Of a stretch of DNA of 64,000 bases, positions 43,670 to 55,944 are shown piece after piece (within the stretch, counting starts at the first letter, position 1; every line of letters starts with the position of its first letter). The translations under genes were made by a program, and so were the position numbers. This DNA comes from Astrocystis sublimbata. Lineage: Eukaryota > Ascomycota > Sordariomycetes > Xylariales > Xylariaceae. The stretch covers positions 124,001 through 188,000 of the forward strand of contig JAJNNY010000054.1 in the NCBI GenBank assembly GCA_022453515.1, in the 5' to 3' direction. Below the pieces are notes generated by a model. That model ran no database searches, had not been told where the DNA came from, and was given only the letters and a program-made list of their open reading frames with translations.

Positions 43670-43738
43670 TGTAATTGCTGAACTTGGGCTCAAATGCAAC
43701 TCAATTGGGCGTGTTGATAAAGCTTGAAGGTTGTCCAA

Positions 43739-44900
43739 GTCCAGATTCGGATGGACATGTCAAACAGAAAGCTTGGCGCTCGGACCACTCCAAAAGCCAA
43801 GCCCAAACCAGACAAGTTTATGGGTTTTCTAGCCGCTGCCGCTTTGGGGAGATGGATGAGGTACGAAATCATAGAAACTCGATGATGAATTGAGCAATGT
43901 GATATCGAGGAGATGAATCAGCTTGATGATATCATGCAACTGAGCCGTGACTTGTGCGACTAGCAGCTCTGTTGAGTTTTGATCAACACCCCCGTTCTTG
44001 AATCCTCGGGCTTTTTTTCTTCTCTTGAAATAAAGAAAAAGAAAATTGGAACGGCTGCAATGATTTGATAGATTGAAGCGATGTTAATAGCTATAGCCGA
44101 GGGATTTACTTTTGTGCAGAGCTCTTTTTCTATCGTCGTGTACTTCCTGTGCATAGCAAAAAGGGTCGATAACACCTATATGAAATTCAGTGTGATTCTT
44201 TTGCGCTCGATCTAGCTCATGCCGCCTTGGACCTTTCTATCTCTTCTTGGAGGTTCATCTCCAAATCTAATAGATAAAAGGTCGAGTATAAATGCTTTAT
44301 GAACATGGATAAAAGGAACTTCAATTTTTCTATGGCCAATGCGAACTAAAAAAAGACAGTCAAAGGAATGTTAAGTGTCTATGAATGCCATGCGGTTGAA
44401 GGTTATATTGAATACTTTAACTCGCCTTTTCTAGAGTCAAGCTGCGTGGTCACCATCTCCTAAGAGAAGATACCCACCGAGACTCCATATTTGTGTCGGG
44501 AACTAGAGCAGGAGCTAGGCTGACCCGAGGTCCCGAGTTGACGAGATGCAGAGTCAGCTTGAATCCTCCTCTATTAGTTGCTGACGCCACAATGGACGCT
44601 CACGGGCATGTTTTTGTCCAACCTTTGATGGAAACCATATGAGTGCCTATATAAGGAATATGGCTTAGTACCCAAGCCTGAAATTGCAACTCACTACCAC
44701 TATAGGGTGTGACATCACCTCCAAAATTTCCACTGTGTAATGATATGTGAGGTTCTCTCTAAGCCTCAAACAAGACTATAAAGAGTCCTCGCTGACTTTG
44801 GCCTTCATTCTTCAGCAAATGCTACAGCTTCTACGAATTCGCCACTGTCCATCAAATTGCCCCCTCACCCATCCCTCGCTCTTTGTTTTCCAAGATCAAA
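43739..44900. other. Intergenic; promoter of the secreted-protein gene at right
   Basis: No gene is seen. CCTATATAAGG at about 44645-44656 is a likely TATA box about 245 bases before the next ATG. Confidence 0.45.
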
Positions 44901-45719
44901 ATGAAGTCTTTTGGCCCTCAAGCTTTGACTGTACTGTCAGCAGTCTCTACTGCTGCTGCCGGCCGCCTGCCTCATTGCTCAGCCAAGTCTATCACACCTT
45001 GCCAATGTCCCTCTGGTACTCAGTACTCCGAGTCTGTGACGGTGTCGATCATCGGCGCTGATGTGAAAGACGTCGGTGCTATCGTGAATGACTGTGAGTA
45101 TACGCCTCGAATTCAATCTTGAAGTTAAAAGTCAAGATGCTGAGCCGTCACCTAGTCTTCACATCGGACTGGCTGGGAGTTCACCCATCTTCCACCCAGG
45201 GGCCTAACAACAAGCCTGGCAAGTCCATTCGTAGTGCCATGCTTCCCACCGCATATGGCACTTACAACGTCTCCGAGCTCGTGAGTCTCGCCCCATCTAT
45301 GCGTAACTAGACTAGATGGTCTAATTTCCTTCGCGTGCAGCTTGTCCAGCTTGACGTCAAGCCTGATGGCTCGTTTGTGCAGCGATTTGAGCAGCTTCCT
45401 TGCACGATTCCTGTCGAGTACGATTCGCACAATGGTTCTATCAGCGGCTACTGGGCGACCATTGAAGGCACACGTATCTTCGAGTCCGAGACCCTTCTTC
45501 GCTGGAGCGAGTATGCCTGTGAGACGGGCCACCCTCAAGGTATGTCTGCGCCCGATGATCAACAGTACAGAAACTCTCTGGGATTGAAGGCTGACGGATT
45601 TTCAATAAGATTTCGCCGAATTTCACGAGAGCGCGATGAAGAATGTGACAGAGGTTCTGAAATCCCAGGGGAAGATCAAGGGAGTCAATGTTGATCCAGT
45701 GTCCGCTCAGGCTTTCTAA
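44901..45719 (+). CDS. Secreted conserved protein of unknown function
   Basis: A 208-aa protein in four exons: 44901-45093, 45156-45280, 45341-45539 and 45610-45719. All phases match. The signal peptide is MKSFGPQALTVLSAVSTAAAG. After joining, the sequence reads AIVNDFFTSDWLGVHPSS, NKPGKSIRSAMLPTAYGTYN, DGSFVQRFEQLPCTIPVEY, GSISGYWATIEGTR and LLRWSEYACETG, ending FAEFHESAMKNVTEVLKSQG. I recall similar fungal secreted proteins without an assigned function. The fold could be SRPBCC-like, from the WLGV...PG..R pattern, which is inference. Five cysteines sit in the mature part. Confidence 0.82.
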
Positions 45720-46171
45720 GAATAGCCATGAGTAATTGAATATTAGATTGCCAGATTGGTCGCATGAACTACCCAGAGTGCAGATACGGCGTATTCTGAC
45801 CAGCGTTATGAGAAAGCTAAGTGCAATGGAAGGCATTCGCACGGTGCTCGCTGCGCTGGATCTGTACGCTGCAAGAAATGTGAGGTGGTCACGACGTTTA
45901 ATACTATAATTAGGTCGTATATATATTGCATTATTTTGTGTTATAGATGTTATTGCAAGTGTGGTGTTCTTCCACACCGTATTCAACTACAAGTCTCTTT
46001 AAGACCCTTGTGTTGTGTCTTTGTGCTTATGGAGTTTATGAGCTTATGTCAGCGCACACAAGCCGCCCGAAGCCGCCCATGACACTATCGAGTCCCAGTC
46101 TGCTGACAGGTGGGTGGATATTGCACTAGTTCGACCCCTCCTATCTTCAGAAGTGTGAAGTCAGTTCAGTC
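45720..46171. other. Intergenic
   Basis: About 450 bases, promoter side of the HET gene. Nothing specific is recognised. Confidence 0.4.
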
Positions 46172-48145
46172 ATGACATTCTGCTCTTACTGCAAAAGCTT
46201 ACAAGCAACAGTCTTTGGAGAAGCCGTCCAGAGCTTAACATACAACCTCCAGCGGTACTCGCACCATCCCAGCTATACATCTCTTTCGGCGTCAGCAGAA
46301 GCAGGATGTGGCTTGTGCAACATCTTAATCGCCGGTTTATCGGACATCGATGAATTGAAGAAGAATGTCGAAATCAAGTTCAGTGACGATGGCCACCCTA
46401 TCTACCCTAGTGGAACGGTAAGTCTGGGTGGTCTACCGGGCATCGCCGGTGAGCGCTGGATCTGGATAGACAAGATGGTGGGCGCCGCAGGCTCAATCAG
46501 AGCTTACGAGTTGCCGAAAGACTGGCGAGATCCTTGGAACAATGGGGAGATGGATGCCAATGAGAAGGCTGTCGCGGCGATTGACTTTTGGACCAAGTCG
46601 TGTCTTGCAGACCATCCCGAATGCCAACAAAATCGTTCCGACGGCTTTATCCCTACACGAGTAATCGATGTCGGAAGCGACGGTGATGATTTTGTGCGGC
46701 TTGTACAGACATCAAGGGAGAAGCTTAAAGACAAGCGATACATCGCGCTAAGTCACTGCTGGGGCACGAACATGCCGACGTCAGCCACGACCATCGAGGC
46801 TGTGATCAATGAGCACACCAAATCGATACCCTTTGCCCGATTGACCGCCTCGTTCGTCGATGCCATCAAGATGACGCGAAAATTAGGAATCCCTTATATC
46901 TGGATAGATTCGCTCTGCATTGTCCAGGATTCTTCATCTGACTGGGAGGCAGAAGCTAGTGCCATGGCGGCGATATACACCGGTGCCTATGTGACCATCG
47001 CCGCGTCAGGGTCGTCGGACGGAACACAAGGATGTAGGATTCGTAAAAGCGCCGTTCCGTATATCGATGTGCCTATCAACGGAGGAGATCTTGAGCCCGG
47101 AAATGAGAATCAGCGACGATACAGAGTGTGCGCCTGGCCGCTTTTCAGCAGTGAGCACATGCACCGTGATCCGCTACATTCCAGGGGTTGGTGTCTTCAA
47201 GAGCGAGAGCTGTCTCCTCGCATTGCGCATTTCTCCAGCGACACAGTGAGATGGGAGTGTCGTAAGAGAAAAGCAACTCTGGTCTTTCCATGGCATGATT
47301 CAAATTCATTCTTGGGACATCCACGCATCTTCGATTACGACGAGACTGGTCGGAGGCACCCGAAGCTCAATCCTACCTTGAATGGTCCTGTGGCTGGAGA
47401 CGGACTGCTGCAAGCTGCCTCAGAATGGAATCGCCTGGTTACGCTGTATGCCGCAAGAAAGTTGACGAAGCAGACAGACGTTCTGCCCGGCCTGGGTGGC
47501 ATAGCTCGTGTCTTTGCCGATTTCACGCCTGGCGAGTATCATGCTGGCCACTTTGTGTCGCACGGTGTTGTCGGTCTCTTGTGGATTGCCGAGGCCAGAA
47601 ATCAAAAGATCAAGCAGCTAGAAGAACCGCGCCGTCCACAATGCTACACTGCTCCCTCATGGTCCTGGGCGTCCATTGTCGGTCCAGTGAGCTGGAGTTG
47701 GAACATGTTGCTGGACAAGGATCGTATCGAAGCAATCGCTTGCATCGTCGAGATGAAGACAGACCTTCAAGGCCGCGACAGGTTCGGGAAGATAACAGCG
47801 GGTGCGCTCAAGATTGAAGGGCAGGTCCAACAACTGGTAGCGAGAAGTAGAAATGCTTTCTGGCTTAACGAGTCCTCCAGAGCCCAAGACCTATTTGTAA
47901 ATCTAAAAGGAAAAGAAGTCAAGGTTGGATCCGTTGCATTTGACGTATCAACAGAGGCGCAAGGAGCTGTGTATGCCCTTGCTTGTGCGAAGGTAGGGCA
48001 TCCTTGGCCCCAAGTGTTTGGGTTGGCACTTGAAGCAGTTGGAAATACGCCGCCAGGTTCCACGTTTCAAAGAATTGGCCGTTTCATTTCAGCTACACGT
48101 ATATGGGACAGGAACGATCTTGCTACTGAAACAATCATTGTGTGA
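46172..48145 (+). CDS. HET-domain (heterokaryon incompatibility) protein
   Basis: An intronless 657-aa protein. The HET domain spans about residues 188-345 with all three hallmark blocks: YIALSHCWG, GIPYIWIDSLCIVQDSSSDW and then MAAIYTGAYVTIAASGS, with RGWCLQEREL after it. The N-terminus has a CxxC pair (FCSYCKSLQ) and GCGLCN, usual in this class. The C-terminal part holds a conserved APSWSWASI motif. HET domains trigger cell death in fungal non-self recognition, and some resemble TIR domains; whether this copy is an incompatibility gene is unknown. Confidence 0.93.
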   Translation: MTFCSYCKSLQATVFGEAVQSLTYNLQRYSHHPSYTSLSASAEAGCGLCNILIAGLSDIDELKKNVEIKFSDDGHPIYPSGTVSLGGLPGIAGERWIWIDKMVGAAGSIRAYELPKDWRDPWNNGEMDANEKAVAAIDFWTKSCLADHPECQQNRSDGFIPTRVIDVGSDGDDFVRLVQTSREKLKDKRYIALSHCWGTNMPTSATTIEAVINEHTKSIPFARLTASFVDAIKMTRKLGIPYIWIDSLCIVQDSSSDWEAEASAMAAIYTGAYVTIAASGSSDGTQGCRIRKSAVPYIDVPINGGDLEPGNENQRRYRVCAWPLFSSEHMHRDPLHSRGWCLQERELSPRIAHFSSDTVRWECRKRKATLVFPWHDSNSFLGHPRIFDYDETGRRHPKLNPTLNGPVAGDGLLQAASEWNRLVTLYAARKLTKQTDVLPGLGGIARVFADFTPGEYHAGHFVSHGVVGLLWIAEARNQKIKQLEEPRRPQCYTAPSWSWASIVGPVSWSWNMLLDKDRIEAIACIVEMKTDLQGRDRFGKITAGALKIEGQVQQLVARSRNAFWLNESSRAQDLFVNLKGKEVKVGSVAFDVSTEAQGAVYALACAKVGHPWPQVFGLALEAVGNTPPGSTFQRIGRFISATRIWDRNDLATETIIV

Positions 48146-48861
48146 TGTAAAAGAAACGCACTGCCATGCGAACCAAATCTAATTATGCTCAAGGAGATAC
48201 ACGTTCCTTACTCCAAAGCGTAATATGTGATTGACTCGCTACCATTGTACTGCATGGGACTCGGGAAGGGTCTGCTTCTGTGATACAAGACAAGCCCGTC
48301 ATACATGTTGTGACCCTGACCCCCTTTGACCCAGTACGCTTCCATCATCAATATGCCAGAATTCTCATTTCTACCGCTTCATTACAATGTCTTAGCCGCC
48401 ACCGGCCAAGTTCACCGTATAGCATGCAATGATCCCATACAAAAAGAGAGAATGAGTTACGGGGCGACATCGTCTCGGTTGTCGCTTGTGGCGACGTGGC
48501 CTCCATAAGAGCACACGTTGCACCTGTGCCAGACAACAATTTCTTCAACCGTCCCTAATCATCTTGGCTCATTCTAGCACCAAAAGGTCCCCAAAAGTCC
48601 TCCGTCGGCACTTGAAACAGGGCTAGTTTTATTCCTCCTCGTCTCGTGTTAAAATTACAATACGCGAAATACCACCAGACACTTCAAGCCTGATGGCGGA
48701 ATCGCCAGCTGAGATGTGAGGCCGAAGCCTATTCGTATCCGTCTACAACGTGTGGGAGGTATCACCGCTCCTTCATGCAAGTATTCTCCATTCTCATGGT
48801 CCTCATCCTCTCTATCCTTGCCTTCTTCATCTTCGTCTTGGTCCTCGTCCTCGTCCTCGTC
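48146..48861. other. Convergent 3' intergenic region
   Basis: Lies between the HET and RING genes. A TC/CGTCCT-rich stretch at 48785-48865 encodes an acidic/basic shadow frame only. Confidence 0.45.
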
Positions 48862-49710
48862 CTAACATTCGATGTCTTCATGATGGTAGTCATCAGGAAT
48901 TTCACCAAATTCCTCCAAGTGTTCCTGATGCGCGCGCGCGCGCTGGACGTAATCCTTCCATCGCTGAAGCCCAGTGCGGTGGCAGTCGTCGCAAAGTCCA
49001 GGGAGAGGAGGGCTGGGAATCCACGTGAAAGTCCGGTCCTCCAAATCAGACGAACCAGACGCAGTTTCCGCCGGCACGGTCCCATCCCCGACGGAGGTGG
49101 CATCGGGCTTGGATTCCTGCTTTTTGGTGGGGACCAGGTGCCCAGGGGGGTTCTGGGTCGTGTGGTCGTAGATGCTGAACTTGACACGGTGCCCGCACAT
49201 CGTGTATCTCAAGGGGAAGCGACACATTGGGCATCTATCGCAGCCGTCCCTCACGGCTTGGTTGCAGGCTACCCAGTTCTTCACACAGTCCAGGCCGAAG
49301 AAATGGCCGCCTTTGACGCAAGCAGAAATTAGTAAGTCTCATTTGCTATGAAAATGTTGGAGGGTTGTTGAGTGACGAGTGTGAAAGCCTCGGGCGATCT
49401 TGCCCTGGTATTCAGGACATGTGGGGAGACAAGGGGAGGTCAAGGGTGAGAAAGTGGTGGACTCACATGGGAAGACACATAGCTTCTCCTTCTCGTCATC
49501 GCTCATTCCAAGCGACTTGTTGTCAACCCAGTGAGGGAGCATTAGGTGTCGGTCGCGACACAATCCACACGTCAAGTCGATGGTGACCTCGCGTCCGTCT
49601 TTATTATTGTCGGGGTGTAAGACAATAAGAAAGCCCGCAAGTTCCGCCCAGGTGCCTATATGCGTAACCTCGCCCCGGGCTGGGATCTTGATGGTGATAG
49701 GGCGGTTCAT
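48862..49710 (-). CDS. RING-type zinc-finger protein
   Basis: A 230-aa protein, exons 49710-49467 and 49310-48862. The intron (GTGAGT, ACTAAT branch, CAAAG) joins VFP to CGHFFGLDCV and so completes a RING finger. The order is CGLC in exon 1, then CVFPCGHFFGLDC and CDRCPMC, in a C3HC4-like arrangement with a long first loop. A likely role is E3 ubiquitin ligase. The C-terminal half adds an extra CDDCHRTGLQRW pair and a helical charged tail, ending HHEDIEC. Some spacing between ligands is unusual, so the exact metal scheme is uncertain. Confidence 0.82.
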
Positions 49711-50331
49711 GCTCGGCTCCTACTACAAGAGTTAACTTGCTGCCAAAAGCCAGATCATGCACCGTATTGTTGTGCAGCAAAAAAAAAAAAAAAAGACCCT
49801 GTGCTATGCACAAAAAGGGGGTAGGCGCTCTCACGTGATATTGTAATACTGGGGTCGGGGTCGGGATAGTCTGCTCCGTATCACAAAGAAGATACAGGAA
49901 GATGAGATAGCAGAAGAAGCGACAGAAGATGGATTTTATACTGATGGAGTTAAAAGATTCTGGGTAGCGAGCTACGTCTCTGGCGACTAATTCCTGTGGC
50001 AACGGACAGTGGCCTAGCGTTGCTCATGCCGCCGTGAATGGAACGAGTTTGCTCTTGAGGCGTTAATGCTATCAAAAGTCAGTGAATCCGGTTTGATATT
50101 ATGTAAAGACTACAATATGTCCGTGTTGGCGTGATTTTTTGACCCTTACGTACGCACGTACGTAACTATGTCTTGAAAACTCTGATAGAGGTAAGTGACA
50201 GTCAAAACTGCAGATGCAATTATTCACTGCTTCCTGCGGCATCGGAGAACATTGAGATGGTTCTGTATATGTGAGCGCTAACAAGTAATTGGTCTGACTG
50301 CAAGTGTCTTGACAGCTTCGGCCTGGCTGGC
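49711..50331. other. Intergenic with a homopolymer run
   Basis: Contains a run of about 16 A at 49780-49795. TACGTACGCACGTACGTA at 50149-50164 is a self-complementary TACG stretch. No gene. Confidence 0.5.
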
Positions 50332-53300
50332 TTAGCTATGGCTCTTGATACGTGAGCCCCAGCCGGTCGGCGTCTCGCTCATTTCGAGTACGAGAAGTCC
50401 AGCATTAACCAGCTCGCTATGGGAGATGACTGGATCATCTTTCCTTCTCCCATCAACCATAAGTCCTTTGACATACCTTTTACGCGGTGCACCCGGCGCA
50501 GAAATCACAAGCTCCTTTTCCATGCCTCCATCGTGCCCAGCTTTGCCGCCAGTCGTTACACCAGCGGGGAGTCTGATGGAAATCTTCTCAAAAAATGGCG
50601 TGCCAATTACATAATCGTCCCCTGCAGAGTTGACAGGATAGAACCCGAGGGCAGAGAATACGTACCAAGCACTCATCTGCCCAAGGTCTTCGTTGCCGCT
50701 CAAACCCGCGCTAGTGGCATTGTAGTCATCCCAAGCAATCTCCCGGATTTTGTTTGCCGCAGAGTTTGGATAGCCAATCAACGAGTAGAGATATGGGACG
50801 TGATGTGAAGGCTCGTTGCTACTATTATAGTTTATGAAAAGTTAACCTTAATCTTGGACCCAAAGCCTGGCTCTTGAATAAAAGTTTGGCCAAGCATGGG
50901 AGATCGGATAGGGGAATTTGAAATCGAGGGAACCCACTGCATGTTGTGCCCACCCTCGAAGTGTTCATCAAGCTTTGCCTTCATTCCTTCGCGACCGCCG
51001 TCGAATAGATTGGCTAAGCCGTCTATATCATGAGGCACATCGAACGTATACACCCATTTGTCGCCTTCTGTCCACCCCCATGTATCATTCGCGGATGAAC
51101 CGTTTTCATTGCGCGCCTGCATAAACTGTGTTTTAGAGTTCCACAGATTTGCGTAGTTTTTGGCTCTCTTCTCAAGGTTCTCGGCTGCTTTCGTATCACC
51201 TATCTCTCTAGCTATCATAGCGCACTGTCCACAAGAGAATTAGCATGTATACCTAGGAGACTATGGGCATGACTATCATATGCTGATTGAGTTGCATTGA
51301 TACGAGGAGCGGAGGACCTTTCTCTTATCTAGTAAGGTGTACTCTAGTAAGGTGTACACAAAGAAGGATACCAGGAAGTTAGGTAGAACAGCATGAGATA
51401 AACGAAAAATGGAGGTGAAGAAACAAGAGCATAAAAAAGAAAAGCCAACGTACCGCTGCATCATTGAACGCATAATCAAGTGTCCTAGACGCCGACTCTG
51501 CCCACCTATCGTTATCGACCCAGCCATGGTCCATGTAACTCGTCAGCCCCGCGCGCACTTCATAAGGTGTATCCGGCTCCCGATCATAGTAGAGCAGCTC
51601 CGTATCCCTTTCCGGAGGCTCGTAGGCGTCTTTGTGAACAGCAGCCCAGGCCTTGGTGATGTTGAACGAGCGGAAACCACGGGATAGTGCATTGGCGAGG
51701 ACAACATCAGCATTCGTGGCAATCATGATGTTGGTCTCGACCATGTTGGCCCACATGGGCAGTCTGCCGCTCCAGTCGAAGATTCGTAGGAGCGATCTCA
51801 TCATCCCGTTAACGCGTTCTGGCGCAAACAGGGTGAGGAGCGAGTGCTCGGCGCGGTATGTGTCCCAGATCGACCATGATTGGTAGTATGACTCGTTGAT
51901 AGTGCAAATACTGTCTGTATACCCATTGTAGAATATGCGCGGCGAGTCTGGAGATGTGCTCGTAGGCTCGGAGAAATCGTTGGGATACTGCAGGGAGTGA
52001 AATAATGCCGTGTACCAGATTGTGCGCTGATCATGCTCGGCATCTGTATTGTTGACACCTTCGATGGTCACTCGCCCGAGCTTCTCCAGCCAAGCTTCTT
52101 TCACCTGTTCTACGGTTTTCTCAAAGGTTGTGCCATCTGGCATCTCGATGTCTAGATTCTTTCTCGCTTGCTCAACGCTAACTAGACAAATTCAGTATGG
52201 AGAGCCTTTCTATAATGGGGAGAAATGGGAAGAGAAAGGGGTTGAAAAGGCGCGAGAGGGGGTTTCCTTCAGTTAAAAAAGAACAATCGGTCAGTCAAGC
52301 GATTACTTACCAAAGGAAACACCAGTGCGGACCTCGACCCGTGTAGTTTTCGGACTGAACCGCACCTATAGCACTGCGTCAACAATCTTAATCTACATAA
52401 AAAGCGCCCCTACATCATCAATATGCAGAAGTTTCGAAATACAGTCCCGCCATGAGCATCAAAAGCGGACACTTCGAGAAACGAGGAAGAAAATACGAAA
52501 ATCTAAAAAGCAAAACACATACAAACGCCCCTAACTCCTCCCCCGACGCGCTACACGTCGACTCAGAAACATTCCCTCCAGAAGTCGTCCCGTACGAAGT
52601 AAACGGCTCCGAAAACCTCGAGACAAAATATCCGCTAAAAGACTCAGGCCTGTCCGGACCGAGGCGATAGTCCTGCCGCTGCGGGTTGTTGCCGTATACC
52701 TCCCGTCTCAGGGGGTCAATCTCCACATGGCCAGTCCAGTTCCGACGAGTCGCTTGGATGAAAACATAGGGATTTTCCCGCGTGCCGCCCGGTTTTGGGG
52801 AGTTAAAGGGGTGCGAGTGCGCGTCTTCGAAATCAAATCGCAGGTGACCGGTATGAGCCAAAGCGGTCATGGCAACGCGTATCCAACGCTTCGAGTGAGA
52901 AGAATGAGAAGAGGAGGAAGGCTTGGTAGAAGCTGATCTCTTCTCTGGCGGGTGATTGCTCAGTCCTTCGCGGACACTGTCGGGAACTCCGCCTATGATT
53001 GATACCAAAGTCAGTAAACACAATTTACTATCTTCCTGAACGAGATTTGAGATCAACCCGTTTTCCCTTGCTTCTAAGAATCCGAAAGATAGAGAAAGAG
53101 AGATAAAGGGAGAGAAATAGAACAAGAGAGATAGAGAGAGATATATATAAACAAATGGAGATAGAAAGAGAAAGATAAAGATAAAGGATAAAAAAAAAGA
53201 AATAAAAAAAGAAAAATAGAGAGAGAGGGAAAGAGAGGGAAAGAGAGATAGATAGAGAGAGAGGTTGAGAGAGAGGTTGAGAGAGAGGTTGAGAGAGAGG

Positions 53301-53352
53301 TTGAGAGAGAGGTTGAGAGAGAGAGTGAGAGAGAGTGAGAGAGAGAGAGAGA

Positions 53353-53426
<74 letters not shown>

Positions 53427-54057
53427 ATATCACACAACAACAGAAAAAGCAAGCAAACAACTCACCCGCACCCCCCGGAACCGGCCCCTCTCCATTAGCA
53501 TCCTCCGTCAAGTTCCCCCCGTGCGTCCCTTCCGTATCAGCATCAAGCCTAACCTCATAAACATACGGGCTACTCCTCTCCTCCTCTCCCCCCTTCCCAA
53601 ACCGCATCCCCCTCCCCTCAAACCTCCCCTTAACCTCCCCCCACCCGGGCACAACAACCACCTGCCCCATCTCGCCCATCCAAATCGCCGGCTGGTGCGT
53701 CGCCTGAAAGCCATGAATCCGCACATCATAATCCGAGTACGGGACAGTCGAGATATAATTCTCGCGCGTCTGCGCCGTCCACCGCGTCATGCCGAACGGC
53801 ACCGACACCGAGGGCACCATGCCGCCGTTGCTGTCGGGCGTGAGGCCCGCGGTGCCGATGTGCGGGTTGACGTGCTTGAGGACGCCTGCGTTTTCGTGGT
53901 AGTTGGGGGCTGGATAAGTGTTGTGGGGTGGGTGAGTGTTGTGTGTACCACTATCATCGTGGCAGGAGGCGCCCAGAGCCCCGTTGGGGTGGGCTAAGGA
54001 TAGTAGAGGAGAGGAGGAGTATAGAGTGGCACATAGCCAAAGCATTATTCGTTTCAT
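50332..54057 (-). CDS. Secreted GH92 alpha-1,2-mannosidase
   Basis: A glycoside hydrolase family 92 exo-mannosidase, calcium-dependent and secreted, 873 aa. Six exons: 54057-53466, 52992-52523, 52365-52311, 52181-51454, 51224-50938 and 50821-50332. All phases match. The signal peptide is MKRIMLWLCATLYSSSPLLSLA. Motifs in order: VNPHIGTAGLTPDSNGGMVP, PFGMTRWTAQ, FQATHQPAIWMGE, VRTGVSFVSVEQARKNL, IFYNGYTDSIC, SIWDTYRAEHSLL, GGHNMHSNEPSHHVPYLYSL and GNEDLGQMSAWYVFSALGFYP. The last two carry the catalytic acid and base region. The HNMH-S-NEPSHH junction uses a GTGGGT donor. Intron 1 (473 nt) is filled by a CT/GA microsatellite. Exon 3 is only 55 nt. Confidence 0.93.
53090..53430. repeat. Purine (GA)n microsatellite and 12-bp minisatellite
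   Basis: The plus strand is almost all purine for about 340 bases. It includes about five tandem copies of GAGAGAGAGGTT at about 53258-53318 and a long GAGAGA run at about 53330-53412. It lies in intron 1 of the GH92 gene, so the transcript carries a long CU tract. Such mirror-repeat tracts can form triplex DNA. Confidence 0.9.
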
Positions 54058-55944
54058 GTTGAATCAATCGTTCTTAGGTACCTAACAGTTAGCCCAATAA
54101 AAGCTATCAGTTAGTATCACATCCTGTGTTCACCAATATTTGATGTGACGCAGTGACCAGATCAGGCGAACAGATACAAGTTTCACAATATACTCCTTTT
54201 CGCTCTTCCTTTTTTAAAAAGTAAGTATGTCACTTGGGCCCTGTTGATCCAGAGCAATTGCGTCATATCCAATAACCAATTAGGTAGTTACAGATCTGGG
54301 TCGACGATCGACCGACTTTGTGCCCCCATGCATCGCAGAGACGAGAACGGATCCGGTCGGTCGGCGCAATAGTTCGGTGCGGGGAAATCATACATCATCC
54401 CTCCTAGTTGAGGAGAAGCAAAGAACAGGAACCAGTCCCCCGCATTGAACTTCACTTGTCTGTCTCCTCTCCTTGGTGGCGGCCCAGGACACACGCAACG
54501 CGTTACCACGACAGGACAGACATAGGACAATAGGACAACGGAGAAGTTTTCCGTATTACGTCATGCTATAGCCGTGCTGCGTATTATGAGCAATCTCCCT
54601 TGTCCTCTTCGAGGCCAATCATTTGCTCCCAATATCTCCTCTATATGGACTCGGCTAGGTCAAGTTAACCATAGCTATGGGAACTTTAGACAAAGACGTA
54701 TGGTGATTAACAATCTGTATTACCGAGGTAGTTTTCAAGTTCTATCTGTTGACTCGCTCTTAGATTCAGGGTCATTTCACAGCGGATAGTAATTATTATT
54801 TTCAAAAAGGTAGGACAGGAGGAATATCCCTTTCAAATCATGAACCTTCATAATTCATATTAATGAGTATGGAGCGGTATCTGGTTGACCGTCACCAATA
54901 TATATTCTGTAACTATGGCGCATAGAAAACGCGCTCTATAGGAGGTCAGCTATATAGCTGATCGACAGTAATTTCCTTCGAAATGTGCCGTGTTATATCT
55001 TCAAAGAGTTGGAAGATGCCGCAAGCCGCGACCTGTATAATACAAGTGGGTATAAATACCTACATGCAAAACCACATCCCAATGGCGTAAGTGTCACAGC
55101 ACCAGCTTGGCCGATTACTACATGAAATCGACACTGGGATTGGTAAATACTCTTGTTGTGTTTCAAGACCGTCTATCGGTCTTGATGTCCTCACAACGAA
55201 GAGACGGAGCAAGTCCAGTTGACAGTGAATGAACAACGTGGCACTCTGCTCTCAGATAATAGCAGTACCATCTCGTTTGCGCTTGAGGTAACATGAAGGT
55301 CCCAATGTTGATATTGAATAATCATGATCCTTTACCACGGGCTTCATTGACTTCAGAATATTCCGAGGTGTCTTTGTCCAGCATATATGTCGGACGCACA
55401 CACGCAATGTGTGACTTGCAACTATTCATTGCCGCACGTGAAGCCCACCGCCGCAAGGAATAAATGACCCAAACTCTATTTTGTGTCATTTGCCCAGGAG
55501 GGGTTGGCGCCTAAAGCAAGCAGGCCGATGAAAGTAGCCATTGTTGAGCTGCGCCTCCAGCTCTCTACTATAGATAGCTATGAGGCCTGGATTCGAGGAT
55601 CGGCAGGGCGTGTATTGCTCAGGTGTGTGGTCCTCACTCACAGCATTTTAGCGTCAAGTCAGACATGCGTCCCATCTGTCAATGCCATCATATCAGCAGA
55701 GACCATTGGTAATGCCGTTCATGTAGCCATTGTACTGGGATTCGTCGTTGGCTGTGGTGGAACTTTGAATGCCCCGCGAAGCTCCAGTAGGGCACTGAAG
55801 GTGTATTAGTTGAGGCAACATTGGTAGGCAAGCGCCGCGGCGTAATTTATGCCACCATATATATCGCCTGGCGGACCGTGCCTGCAGCCATGGATGCCAT
55901 CTCGACAGGATCAAGTGAAACAAGAACTAAGTCGTCCTAGTTCA
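54058..55944. other. 1.9-kb intergenic region
   Basis: Promoter of the GH92 gene on the left (minus strand) and the 3' side of the regulator gene on the right. No gene or repeat is recognised. Confidence 0.5.

Noticed and set aside
48775..49332. Plus-strand open frame of 185 codons
   Set aside because: Antisense to the RING-finger gene and its 3' region; the first part is a simple Val/Leu run.
53090..53430. Microsatellite read as a CRISPR-like array
   Set aside because: The 12-bp units are simple GA-rich tandem repeats without unique spacers, in a eukaryotic intron.
53074..53452. Open reading frame of Leu/Ser repeats
   Set aside because: It is the translated CT microsatellite of GH92 intron 1; the exons on both sides join cleanly without it.
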